From Thermoanaerobaculales bacterium (GTDB lineage: Bacteria > Acidobacteriota > Thermoanaerobaculia > Thermoanaerobaculales > Sulfomarinibacteraceae), in NCBI GenBank assembly GCA_035358815.1, contig DAOPQC010000004.1, positions 248,001 through 312,000 of the forward strand: a stretch of DNA of 64,000 bases, written 5' to 3'. A model generated the notes under the pieces. That model searched no databases and was not told where the DNA came from. It saw only the letters and a list, made by a program, of their open reading frames with translations. The position numbers and the translations under genes were made by a program. Positions 31,168 through 39,129 of the stretch are shown here, piece by piece (the stretch's first letter is position 1; each line of letters begins with the position of its first letter).

Positions 31168-31206
31168 GTTCGGGAACGGGGACGGGAACGGGATCGGGAA
31201 CGGGGG
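31168..31206 (+). repeat. GGGAAC-type tract (family D)
   Basis: A tract of GGGAACGGGGACGGGAACGG followed by GGATCGGGAACGG, with closely spaced G-runs. It leads straight into the AGATCCT array. Confidence 0.8.
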
Positions 31207-31219
31207 GACCCCCAGCCCC

Positions 31220-31268
31220 AGATCCTAGATCCTAGATCCTAGATCCTAGATCCTAGATCCTAGATCCT
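31220..31268. repeat. Seven perfect AGATCCT heptamers (family E)
   Basis: Seven uninterrupted copies of the 7-bp unit AGATCCT. It contains CTAG at each junction, so TAG occurs on both strands, and because 7 is not a multiple of 3 a stop appears in every frame within three units. The glpD stop codon (31260-31262, minus strand) lies inside the array. Confidence 0.95.
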
Positions 31269-32912
31269 CTCCCCTGGGTGGGAGGGGGCGCGAATGCCGG
31301 CCAGCGTCCACCCCTCGAGGGCGCGCAGGAAGCCCGCCTCCTCGTTCTTCCAGCGCCGCCACTCCCAGCCAAGCTCGGTGCGCAGGATCGGCCGCAGCGG
31401 CCGCAGCAGGGCGACCGCCTGCTCGGGGTCCCACATCCCGACCCGCACCCGGCGCAGGAGCAGGTCCTCGAGGTGGATCACGGCGCCCCACCGGAGGTGG
31501 GCGCGGACCTCGGCCGGGCAGAGGTCGGTGTCGGGCGTCAACCGGCGCAGCTCGGCGCGCCGGGTGGCGGTGGCGGCTGCGGTCCAGGCGATGGCGCCGA
31601 GACGGCGGGCCATGCCCCGCGCCACGTCGGGCTCGATCTCGAACACCGCGGTCAGGCGCTCTCCCAGGTCCGGCGGTGCGAGCCCCGCGAGCGGCGTGCC
31701 GGCGGTGGCGCACGGCGCGGCGCGGCGGGCCCGCTCCTCGGGCAGCAGCTTGAGGGCCTCGTCCACCGCCTCCTCGGCGGTGCTGCGCCACGTGGTGAGC
31801 TTGCCGCCGGCCACCGTCAGCGCGCCCTCCTCCTCCCAGATCTCTTCCTCGCGCGTCGCCTCGGACGGGTCGTCGGCGTGGGTGTCGAGGATCGGGCGCA
31901 GCCCGGCGAAGGCGCCGCGGATGTCGGCGCGGCCGAGGCGCCGGTCGGGGAAGGCGGCCATCGCTGCGCGCAGCAGGTAGTCGACCTCGGCCGCAGTCGG
32001 CCGCGGGTCGTCGAGCTCGCCCTTGTGGTAGTGGTCGGTGGTGCCGACCAGCACCCCCTCGGGGTGGGGGATCAGGAACACCGGCCGCCCGTCGTCGGGG
32101 GCGAGCAGGGTGACGGCGACCTCGATCGGGAGCCGGGAGCTGGGGATGATCAGGTGGCTGCCGCGCGACGGCCGCACCCGGGTGCCGGCCAGACCGAGGC
32201 GGTCGCGCAGGGCGTCGGTCCAGGCGCCCGTGGCGTTGATCACGACCCGCGCCCGCACCCGGTGCGAGCGCCCGTCGGTGAGGTCGTGCAGCGTCACCCC
32301 GGCCACCGCGCCGCCGGCGGGGCGCTCGGCGCCGGTGACCTCGCAGCGCGTCAGCAGCTGGGCGCCGTAGTGGTGGGCGGTGGCGGCCACCGCGAGGGTG
32401 AGCCGGGCGTCGTCGGCCATCGCGTCGCTGTAGATCAGGGCGCGGTCGAGCTCGCTGAGGGCGAGCCCGGGCGCCAGCGCCTGCAGCTCCCGGTCCTCGA
32501 GCTGGGCATGGCGGTCGGGCCGTCCGGTCAGCCGGTCGTACATCCAGAGCCCGACGTCGATCTGCCAGCCGGGAGTGCGGTCGCCGTGATAGGCGGGGTA
32601 GAGGAAGCGGATCGGGTGCACCAGGTGGGGGCTGAGGCCGAGCATGCGGTCGCGCTCGCGGCACGCCAGCCGGGTGACCCGGAACTGCATCTGCTTGAGG
32701 TAGCGCAGCCCGCCGTGGATCAGCTTGGACGAGCGCGACGAGGTCCCGGCGCCAACGTCGCCGCGCTCGACCAGCAGTGTGGCCAGACCCCGCTGGGCCG
32801 CATCGAGGGCGATGCCGCTGCCGGTGATGCCGGCGCCAACCACCACCAGGTCGAAGGTCTCGTCGAGGGCGGTGAGCGCCGTCTCGCGCCACTGCGGGTG
32901 GAACACCGTCAC
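31260..32912 (-). CDS. glpD: FAD-dependent glycerol-3-phosphate dehydrogenase
   Basis: GlpD oxidises sn-glycerol-3-phosphate to dihydroxyacetone phosphate at the inner membrane and passes electrons to quinone. The 550 residues fit the family. Motifs are the FAD-binding VVGAGITGSGIALDAAQRG near the N-terminus, SSRSSKLIHGGLRYL, and ALTVAGGKLTTWRSTAEEAV. GTG 32912 overlaps the upstream stop (GTGA). The last residues (PSHPGERI) and the stop are encoded by the family-E repeat, so the C-terminus has been shaped by the repeat. Coupled to the alkyl-DHAP-synthase-like gene, its product DHAP is the precursor for that enzyme's pathway. Confidence 0.93.
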   Translation of the reverse strand: MTVFHPQWRETALTALDETFDLVVVGAGITGSGIALDAAQRGLATLLVERGDVGAGTSSRSSKLIHGGLRYLKQMQFRVTRLACRERDRMLGLSPHLVHPIRFLYPAYHGDRTPGWQIDVGLWMYDRLTGRPDRHAQLEDRELQALAPGLALSELDRALIYSDAMADDARLTLAVAATAHHYGAQLLTRCEVTGAERPAGGAVAGVTLHDLTDGRSHRVRARVVINATGAWTDALRDRLGLAGTRVRPSRGSHLIIPSSRLPIEVAVTLLAPDDGRPVFLIPHPEGVLVGTTDHYHKGELDDPRPTAAEVDYLLRAAMAAFPDRRLGRADIRGAFAGLRPILDTHADDPSEATREEEIWEEEGALTVAGGKLTTWRSTAEEAVDEALKLLPEERARRAAPCATAGTPLAGLAPPDLGERLTAVFEIEPDVARGMARRLGAIAWTAAATATRRAELRRLTPDTDLCPAEVRAHLRWGAVIHLEDLLLRRVRVGMWDPEQAVALLRPLRPILRTELGWEWRRWKNEEAGFLRALEGWTLAGIRAPSHPGERI

Positions 32913-34537
32913 ACCTCCAGCCGGTCCCCCGGGTCGAGCAGGACGTGCGGGTTGAGGGTGCCGTCGGGGTCCAGCTCGGCGGCGACGGTGGCGAGGACAA
33001 GCCGTCCGAGCCGGCCGGCCTCGGCCTCGAACCACGGCGCGTGCCACTGGCCGATGCCGTGGTGGTGGCTGAGGGTGGCGCCGGCATCGACCAGGGCCTG
33101 GCTGGCGGCGCGCTTGATGGCGGCCCAGCGGCCGATGGTCGCCTCGGGGTCGGCGGCGCAGCGGAAGAAGAAGGTGAAGTACAGGGAGGCCCCGTCGCGG
33201 TACGGGTGGGAGACGTGGCACATCACCGCCACCCGCCCACCTTCTCCGGCCAGCGCGCCGGCGATGGCGGCCCCCACCTGCTCGCGCGTCGCCGCGATCT
33301 CGGACCAGGGCGCCGCGGTCTCCAGGGTGTCGGTCGCCCAGCCGAGGTCGAGCAGCGACTCGCGCAGGTAGGGGTGGCGGAAGCGGTCGCGCAGCCAGTG
33401 GCGCCCCGGCCTCGCGCCGAGCGTCACTCCGCGGTGCTCCCGCGCGGCCGACCGGCCGCACAGCAGGATGTCGCGGACGCTCGACCGCTCGCCGGAGCTC
33501 CCGTAGAGCAGCAGGCAGGCATCGTCCCCGAGGCCGCGCAGGGCGAGATAGCGCCGGACCAGGGCGCCGGCGGTCGAGGCGGCGAGGCCGATCGCCATCG
33601 CCATCTGGGTTTCGAGCGCGTCGGACAGCCGGAGCAGCGTCAGCGGCACTCCGCTCACCACCAGCTCCCTGACCGCGGCGAGTCCGGCGTCGAGCCCGGG
33701 CATCAGCGCGGCCTCGACAACGGTCAGCTTGGGCCGCGCGCGGACGCGCAGCGTCGCCGACGTGATCACACCGAGGCGGCCCTCGCTGCCGAGCACGAGC
33801 TGGCGCAGGTCAGGGCCGGCCGCCGACGCCGGGCGCGCCGGAAGCCGCAGCCGGCCGGCCGGGGCCGCCAGCTCGAGGCCGGCGACCATGTCCTCGATGC
33901 GGCCGTAGCCCAGCGACTCCTGGCCGGCGGAGCGGGTGGCGATCCAGCCGCCGACGGTCGACAGCTCCCACGACTGGGGGAAGTGGCCGAGGGTCAGCCC
34001 GTGCTCGGCGAGGGCGCGCTCCACGGCGGGCCCGGTGGTGCCGGGGCCGAAGGTGGCGAGCCCGGAGACCGGGTCGAGCCGCTCGAGCCCGGCCATCCGC
34101 TCGAGGTCCAGGACCAGCACCGGCGCTGGATCGGGGACCACGTTGACGCCGCCGGTGACCGAGGTGCCGCCGCCCCACGGGATCACCCGCACCCCGGCGC
34201 GCCGGCACTCGTCGAGGATGGCGGTGACCGCGCCGGCGTCAGCCGGCCGGCAGACCCCGTCCGGCAGCGCCGGGATGAGGCCGCTGCGCAGGCGGATCAC
34301 GTCCACGAGGCCCTGGCCCCGGCAGTGGGCGAGGCGGTCGAGAGGGTCGACGCTGACCTCGGACGCCAGCTGCGGGAGCGGCCGTGGCGGGAGCTCCGGC
34401 GGCTGCGCCGGACCGGCCGCGAGCGGGGGCCCGGACGGCCCGACCCGGCGCTCGAGCCACTCGAGGAGAGGCGCCGACGGCGGGTAGCGCTCGCCCTCGA
34501 AGCCCCAGCCGCCGATGCGCCGCACCCTGGATTGCAT
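32909..34537 (-). CDS. FAD-linked oxidase, alkyl-DHAP synthase-like
   Basis: This 542-residue flavoprotein has a PCMH FAD-binding domain (VIPWGGGTSVTGGV, about 120) and a C-terminal lid domain. Near residues 485-490 it has SHHHGIG, the His-rich active-site motif of alkyldihydroxyacetonephosphate synthase, which forms the ether bond of ether lipids without net redox. WGFEGERYPPS near the N-terminus also matches that family. It precedes glpD with a GTGA overlap. Either it makes ether lipid precursors from DHAP, or it is a related D-2-hydroxyacid oxidase; the HHH motif favours the first. The start ATG 34537 has a -10 box nine bases upstream and no leader. Confidence 0.82.
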   Translation of the reverse strand: MQSRVRRIGGWGFEGERYPPSAPLLEWLERRVGPSGPPLAAGPAQPPELPPRPLPQLASEVSVDPLDRLAHCRGQGLVDVIRLRSGLIPALPDGVCRPADAGAVTAILDECRRAGVRVIPWGGGTSVTGGVNVVPDPAPVLVLDLERMAGLERLDPVSGLATFGPGTTGPAVERALAEHGLTLGHFPQSWELSTVGGWIATRSAGQESLGYGRIEDMVAGLELAAPAGRLRLPARPASAAGPDLRQLVLGSEGRLGVITSATLRVRARPKLTVVEAALMPGLDAGLAAVRELVVSGVPLTLLRLSDALETQMAMAIGLAASTAGALVRRYLALRGLGDDACLLLYGSSGERSSVRDILLCGRSAAREHRGVTLGARPGRHWLRDRFRHPYLRESLLDLGWATDTLETAAPWSEIAATREQVGAAIAGALAGEGGRVAVMCHVSHPYRDGASLYFTFFFRCAADPEATIGRWAAIKRAASQALVDAGATLSHHHGIGQWHAPWFEAEAGRLGRLVLATVAAELDPDGTLNPHVLLDPGDRLEV

Positions 34538-34546
34538 CAGGGGCAG

Positions 34547-34552
34547 AGTATA
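34547..34552 (-). promoter_or_regulatory. TATACT -10 box, near-leaderless start
   Basis: On the minus strand TATACT is nine bases before ATG 34537 of the AGPS-like gene, with no Shine-Dalgarno sequence between. Confidence 0.55.
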
Positions 34553-34562
34553 TCGCCGCCTC

Positions 34563-34677
34563 GGTTCCCGTACCCGTGCCCGTTCCCGTTCCCGAACGAC
34601 GCTCCAACCCCGTTGCCGTCCCCAGCACCGATCAACGACCGGGAACGCGGACGGGAACGGGAGCGGGAACGGGGGGC
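34563..34677. repeat. Facing CCCGTT / GGGAAC arms (family D)
   Basis: A C-rich arm (34563-34606, CCCGTTCCCGTT type) and a G-rich arm (about 34640-34676, GGGAACGGGAGCGGGAAC) face each other across about 35 bases, so the whole unit can form a long hairpin. It lies between the aminotransferase 3' end and the AGPS-like gene. Confidence 0.75.
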
Positions 34678-35850
34678 TCAGCCAGCGACCAACCGATCGA
34701 CCTCGGCGAGCAGCCGGCGCACGCCCCCGTCGAAGACCTCCTCCGGCGGCAGCAGGCTCACAACAAGGTAGCCCTCGCCCGGCATCTCGAACAGGTAACC
34801 GGGGTGGACGGCGACCTCCGCTGTCTCGAGCAGGTGGATCGCGAGCTGCTCGTCATCGAGCAGCGACGGCACGCGCAGCACGGCGCTCCAGCCGCCCCCG
34901 GCCGGCAGCACCGTGACGGCGGCGGCCGCGCCGACCAGCTCACGCAGCCGGGCGAGGTTGGCGCGGCAACGGCCGGCGATCGCGCGCTGCAGCGCGAGGC
35001 CGCGGTCGAGCAGCTCGGGCGCCGCCAGCGCCACCGGCGTGCCCACCGACAGGTAGGCGTCGGCCACGTACTCGAGGCGGGCGAGCGCTTCCGGCAGCTC
35101 GCCGGCCGGGCCCGAGACCGCGATCCAGCCCAGCTTGAGTTGGGGCAGGCCGACACTCTTGGAGAGGCCGCCGAGGGAGAAGGTCAGGCAGGCCGAGCTC
35201 GCCGCGAACGACTGGTCCGACCCGGGCCCGCCATCGAGCGGGTAGGGCAGGAAGACCTCGTCGGCGATCAGCGCCCAGCCGCGGCCGCGGCACAGCGCGG
35301 CGAGGCGCCCGGCATCGTCGGGCGCGACGAAGGAGCCGGTCGGGTTGTTCGGGTGCACGACGACCACCGCCCGGCAGCCTTCCGGCGCCCCGGCGATCGC
35401 GCCGAGGTCGGGCCGCCAGCCGTCGTCGGCGTTGAGCGGGTAGGGGAAGAGCGACACTGACTCGAGGCGCGCGAGCTGATCGAACAGGGGGTAGGAGGGC
35501 GTCGGCACCAGCAGGCGGTCGCCGGGGTCGGCCAGCAGCCGCATCAGGAAGCCGTAGGCCTCGCTGGTGGAGGCGGTCAGCACGATGTGCTCGGGCGGGA
35601 CCTCGACGCCCCAGCGCAGGTACTGGCGGGCCACCGCGGCGCGCGCCTCGAGCGGCCCCTTGGGCTGCGGACGGTAGGCGAGGCCGCGCGGGTCGGCGAG
35701 CGCCCCGAGCAGGTCGGCTGGGTAGGGCAGGCGGCAGCGGGTCGGGTTCGACTCGGTGAGGTCGAACTCCGGCTCGCCGAGGCGCGCCCGGGCGGCGGCG
35801 AGCCGGTTGGGCCGCTGGTCCTCCGGGGTGCGCCGCGAGAAGCTCGTCAT
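34678..35850 (-). CDS. PLP-dependent aminotransferase, class I/II
   Basis: This 390-residue fold-type I aminotransferase has VVVVHPNNPTGSFVAPDDA (substrate/PLP phosphate region), LIADEVFLPYP (the Asp pairing with PLP nitrogen) and SLGGLSKSVGLPQLKLGW with the Schiff-base lysine. It resembles aspartate/alanine/LL-DAP aminotransferases but the substrate cannot be read from sequence. The start ATG 35850 has an AACAAT box nine bases upstream. It appears monocistronic, flanked on both sides by family-D repeats. Confidence 0.88.
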   Translation of the reverse strand: MTSFSRRTPEDQRPNRLAAARARLGEPEFDLTESNPTRCRLPYPADLLGALADPRGLAYRPQPKGPLEARAAVARQYLRWGVEVPPEHIVLTASTSEAYGFLMRLLADPGDRLLVPTPSYPLFDQLARLESVSLFPYPLNADDGWRPDLGAIAGAPEGCRAVVVVHPNNPTGSFVAPDDAGRLAALCRGRGWALIADEVFLPYPLDGGPGSDQSFAASSACLTFSLGGLSKSVGLPQLKLGWIAVSGPAGELPEALARLEYVADAYLSVGTPVALAAPELLDRGLALQRAIAGRCRANLARLRELVGAAAAVTVLPAGGGWSAVLRVPSLLDDEQLAIHLLETAEVAVHPGYLFEMPGEGYLVVSLLPPEEVFDGGVRRLLAEVDRLVAG

Positions 35851-35933
35851 GGCGGGGGCATTGTTTCCCAGTCGCGACCCGGCGGCAAGCAGACCCGACC
35901 GATGTGACCGACGACGTTCGCTGGACCTAGCTC

Positions 35934-36035
35934 CCGTACCCGTTCCCGTTCCCGGACGGCGTGCCAACGCGGTGGTCTGTTGAGGCCCCCCGATCAATCG
36001 GGAACGGGGACGGGAACGGGAACGGGAACGAACCG
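35934..36035. repeat. Facing CCCGTT / GGGAAC arms (family D)
   Basis: CCCGTACCCGTTCCCGTTCC (from 35934) faces GGGAACGGGGACGGGAACGG (from 36000) around a spacer of about 45 bases. A C-rich run (CCCCAGCCCCCAACCCC, 36043-36059), similar to the family-E lead sequence, follows up to the -10 box. Confidence 0.75.
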
Positions 36036-36076
36036 GCCAAGCCCCAGCCCCCAACCCCTTACCCCTGACCCCCCAC

Positions 36077-36082
36077 TACAAT
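36077..36082 (+). promoter_or_regulatory. TACAAT -10 box, leaderless start
   Basis: TACAAT, six bases (gtcccc), then ATG 36089. Transcription would start at the first codon. Confidence 0.6.
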
Positions 36083-36088
36083 GTCCCC

Positions 36089-38917
36089 ATGGCTGCCCTG
36101 ACCGACCACCAGCGCCGGACCCTTGCCGACAGCGGCTGCGAGATCCGCAGCGACGCCCTGACCCGGACGCTCTATGCCACCGACGCCTCGATCTACCGGA
36201 TCGAGCCGGCCGCCGTCGCCTTCCCGCGCACGGCGGTCGAGGCCTCGGCGGTCCTGCGCGCGGCCGCGGGCGCCGGGCTGTCGGTGATCCCCCGCGGCGC
36301 CGGGACCGGCCTGGCCGGTGGCGCGCTCGGCGACGGTCTGGTGGTCGACCTGGCCCGCCACAACCGCCGGATCGACAGCCTCGACCTCGAGCGACGGACC
36401 GTGCGGGTCGGCGCCGGGGTCGTGCTCGACCAGCTCAACGCCTTCCTGCGGCCGCACGGCCTCTGGTTCGGGCCGGACGTCGCAACCTCCTCCCGGGCCA
36501 CCCTGGGCGGCATGATCGCCAACAACTCGTCCGGGGCGCACGCGCCGGTCTACGGCACCACCGTCGACCACGTCGAGGCGCTGGAGGTGGTGCTGGCGGA
36601 CGGAACGGTCGCGGTGGTCGGCCGGGACGGCGGCGGCCTCGAGCTCCTGCGCGACAAGGTCAATGAGGTGGTGGCGCGCCACGCCGCCGCGATCCGCGAG
36701 CGACTGCCCGAGGTGCTCGTCAAGCGCTGGCCGGGCTATGGCCTGGACGACGCCTTGCGCCAGCCCGGCGACCTCAGCCGGATCGTCTGCGGCAGCGAGG
36801 GCACGCTGGCGGCGGTGACGGCGGCCGTGCTCGACGTGGTGCCGCTGCCCGCCTCGCGCAGCCTCGGGCTGGTGTTCTTCGCCTCGGTGACCGAGGCGAT
36901 GCAGGCCACGGTCGAGCTGCTCGAGCTCGCGCCGGCGGCCATCGAGCACATCGACCGCCTGCTGTTCGATCAGACCCGGGGCCAGCGCGCCTACCAGCCG
37001 GCCCGCGATCTGCTCGGGCTCGACCGTGAGCCCTGCGAGGCGATCCTCCTGGTGGAGTTCTTCGGTGACGCGGATGACCGGCTCGAGGCGCTGCTCCGGT
37101 CCCGGCTCGGGCTGCGCCGGATGGCGCTCGAGGACCCGGCCGAGCAGGAGCTGGTGTGGGGCGTGCGCCGCGACGGCCTGTCGCTGCTGACCGGATGCGT
37201 GGGGCCGGCCAAGCCCGCCGCCGGCATCGAGGACGTGTGCGTGCGGCCGCGCGACCTGCCGGCCTTCGTGGCCGGCCTCCAGGAGATCCTGGACCGGCTC
37301 GGCTTGGCCACCTCGTACTACGGCCACGCCGCGTCCGGGGAGCTCCACGTCCGCCCGACGCTGGACCTCCACCGTGCCGACGACCTGGTGCGGCTGCGCC
37401 GGGTCTCCGACGAGGTCTCGGACCTCTGCCTGCGCTTCGGCGGATCGCTGGCCGCCGAGCACGGCCTGGGCATCGCCCGCACCGAGTACCTCGACCGGCA
37501 CCTCGGGCCCGAGCTCGCCGCCGCGACCCGCGAGATCAAGCTGCTGTTCGACCCCGGCAACGTCATGAACCCGGGCAAGGTGGTCGACGACGGCCGCTAC
37601 CGCATCGACCGCGACCTGCGGCTCGGGGTCGGCTCGGAGCTGGTGCTGCCGTTCCCCGAGGCGATCGGCTTTGTCGACCGCGACCGCTCGTTCGTCGGCA
37701 ACCTCGAGCAGTGCAACGGCTGCGGCGGCTGCCGCAAGGACGCTCCCACCATGTGCCCGACCTTCATCGCGACCGGCGAGGAGATCCAGTCGACGCGCGG
37801 CCGGGCCAACACCATCCGGGCGGTGCTCGAGGGCCGGCTCGGCGAGGGAAGCCTGGGCTCGGCGGAGCTCAGCGAGGCGCTCGACAACTGCCTCTCCTGC
37901 AAGGCCTGCCGCAGGGAGTGCCCGTCCAACGTCGACCTGGCCCTGCTCAAGGCCGAGCTGCTGCACGCCCGCCACCGCAGCGACGGCGCGCCGCTGCGCG
38001 ACCGGGTGATCGCCGCCGCCGACCTCCTCGGCCGGCTCGGCGCGAGCGTGCCGTGGCTGGCCAACCCGGTCGTCGGCTCGTCGCCCGGCCGCCGGCTCAT
38101 TGCCGCAGCCCTCGGCTTCGATCCGGCCCGGCCGCTGCCGGCCTTCGCGGCGCGGCGCTTCGACCGCTGGTTCGCCGCCCGGCCGCGGCCGGCGCCCGGG
38201 AGGCGCGGCCGGCTGGTGCTGTGGGACGACACCTGGGTCCGCTACCACGAGCCCGGCATCGGCCGCGCCGCGGTGGCGGTGCTCGAGGCTGCCGGCTTCG
38301 AGCTGGTGCTGGCCGAGGGCCGGCGCTGCTGCGGCCGGCCGGCGGCGAGCCGGGGGCTGCTCGACGAGGCGCGGCGCCTCGGCGAGCACAACGTCGCGCT
38401 GCTTCGCGACCTCGCGGACGGCGCGCCGATCGTGTTCCTCGAGCCCTCGTGCTACTCGATGTTCGTCGACGAGTACCGGCAGTTCCAGATCCCGGGCGCC
38501 GGCGAGGTCGCGGCGCGCTGCGTCCTCTTCGAGGAGCTGCTGGCCGGCCTGCTCGGCTCGCAGCCCGACGCCCTTGTCTTCCGTGCCGACCATCTGCGGG
38601 TGGCGATCCACGGTCACTGCCACACCAAGGCCCTCGGCGACGCCCGCCTCCTGCCCCGGCTCGCGCAGCGGATCCCGGGCACACGAGCCGAGCTCCTCGC
38701 CACCGGCTGCTGCGGGATGGCCGGAGCCTTCGGCATGATGGCGTCGAAGGCGGCCCTGTCGCGCGCCGTGGCGACGCCCCTGGTCGAGGCCATCACGTCC
38801 CTGCCCGAAGGTACCCACGTTGTCGCCTGCGGCACCTCCTGCCGGGCCCAGATCCGCCACCTCACGGACGCCGAGCCGCTGCACATGGCGGAGCTCCTCG
38901 CCGCCTCGCTCGCGTGA
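36089..38917 (+). CDS. FAD and Fe-S fused dehydrogenase (GlcD-GlcF / YdiJ type)
   Basis: This 942-residue fusion has a GlcD-like FAD/lid half (residues about 1-480; VIPRGAGTGLAGGALGDG) and a GlcF-like half. The latter has two ferredoxin clusters, CNGCGGCRKDAPTMCP (about 542-557) and CLSCKACRRECP (about 601-612), and CCG domains (RRCCGRP, ATGCCGMAGAFGM). Members oxidise D-lactate, D-2-hydroxyglutarate or glycolate and feed electrons to the quinone pool. E. coli YdiJ is about 1,018 residues, so this is a compact version. It is a single-gene unit with a probable leaderless mRNA. The substrate is not determined. Confidence 0.92.
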   Translation: MAALTDHQRRTLADSGCEIRSDALTRTLYATDASIYRIEPAAVAFPRTAVEASAVLRAAAGAGLSVIPRGAGTGLAGGALGDGLVVDLARHNRRIDSLDLERRTVRVGAGVVLDQLNAFLRPHGLWFGPDVATSSRATLGGMIANNSSGAHAPVYGTTVDHVEALEVVLADGTVAVVGRDGGGLELLRDKVNEVVARHAAAIRERLPEVLVKRWPGYGLDDALRQPGDLSRIVCGSEGTLAAVTAAVLDVVPLPASRSLGLVFFASVTEAMQATVELLELAPAAIEHIDRLLFDQTRGQRAYQPARDLLGLDREPCEAILLVEFFGDADDRLEALLRSRLGLRRMALEDPAEQELVWGVRRDGLSLLTGCVGPAKPAAGIEDVCVRPRDLPAFVAGLQEILDRLGLATSYYGHAASGELHVRPTLDLHRADDLVRLRRVSDEVSDLCLRFGGSLAAEHGLGIARTEYLDRHLGPELAAATREIKLLFDPGNVMNPGKVVDDGRYRIDRDLRLGVGSELVLPFPEAIGFVDRDRSFVGNLEQCNGCGGCRKDAPTMCPTFIATGEEIQSTRGRANTIRAVLEGRLGEGSLGSAELSEALDNCLSCKACRRECPSNVDLALLKAELLHARHRSDGAPLRDRVIAAADLLGRLGASVPWLANPVVGSSPGRRLIAAALGFDPARPLPAFAARRFDRWFAARPRPAPGRRGRLVLWDDTWVRYHEPGIGRAAVAVLEAAGFELVLAEGRRCCGRPAASRGLLDEARRLGEHNVALLRDLADGAPIVFLEPSCYSMFVDEYRQFQIPGAGEVAARCVLFEELLAGLLGSQPDALVFRADHLRVAIHGHCHTKALGDARLLPRLAQRIPGTRAELLATGCCGMAGAFGMMASKAALSRAVATPLVEAITSLPEGTHVVACGTSCRAQIRHLTDAEPLHMAELLAASLA

Positions 38918-38954
38918 CCGGGCAAGGGACCAAGCGCCCGCGGGCGCGGAGGGG

Positions 38955-39003
38955 CGGTTTCGGGAACGGGGACGGGAACGGGACCGGGACCGGGAACCGG
39001 GGG
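38955..39003 (+). repeat. GGGAAC-type tract (family D), single arm
   Basis: GGGAACGGGGACGGGAACGG continuing with GGACCGGGACCGGGAACCGGGG, downstream of the FAD/Fe-S gene. It has at least six G-runs of three or more. Confidence 0.8.
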
Positions 39004-39102
39004 GGCGGGTTCGTGGCCCCCGTCGCTCGCTTGTGCCGAACCCCGGGGAGCGAATCCCCGTTTCTCCGAGCGGGTGGATCGATTCCTGATCACCGAAAGG
39101 TC

Positions 39103-39108
39103 TAGAAT
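39103..39108 (+). promoter_or_regulatory. TAGAAT -10 box with leader and AGGAGG
   Basis: TAGAAT gives a TSS near 39115; AGGAGG (39120-39125) precedes ATG 39130 by four bases. This gene therefore has a short leader with a ribosome binding site. Confidence 0.6.
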
Positions 39109-39129
39109 CGGCCGCGTCCAGGAGGACGA

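Noticed and set aside
36059..38884. Open frame of about 940 codons antisense to the FAD/Fe-S dehydrogenase
   Set aside because: The plus-strand protein has complete FAD and Fe-S motifs; the antisense frame has none.
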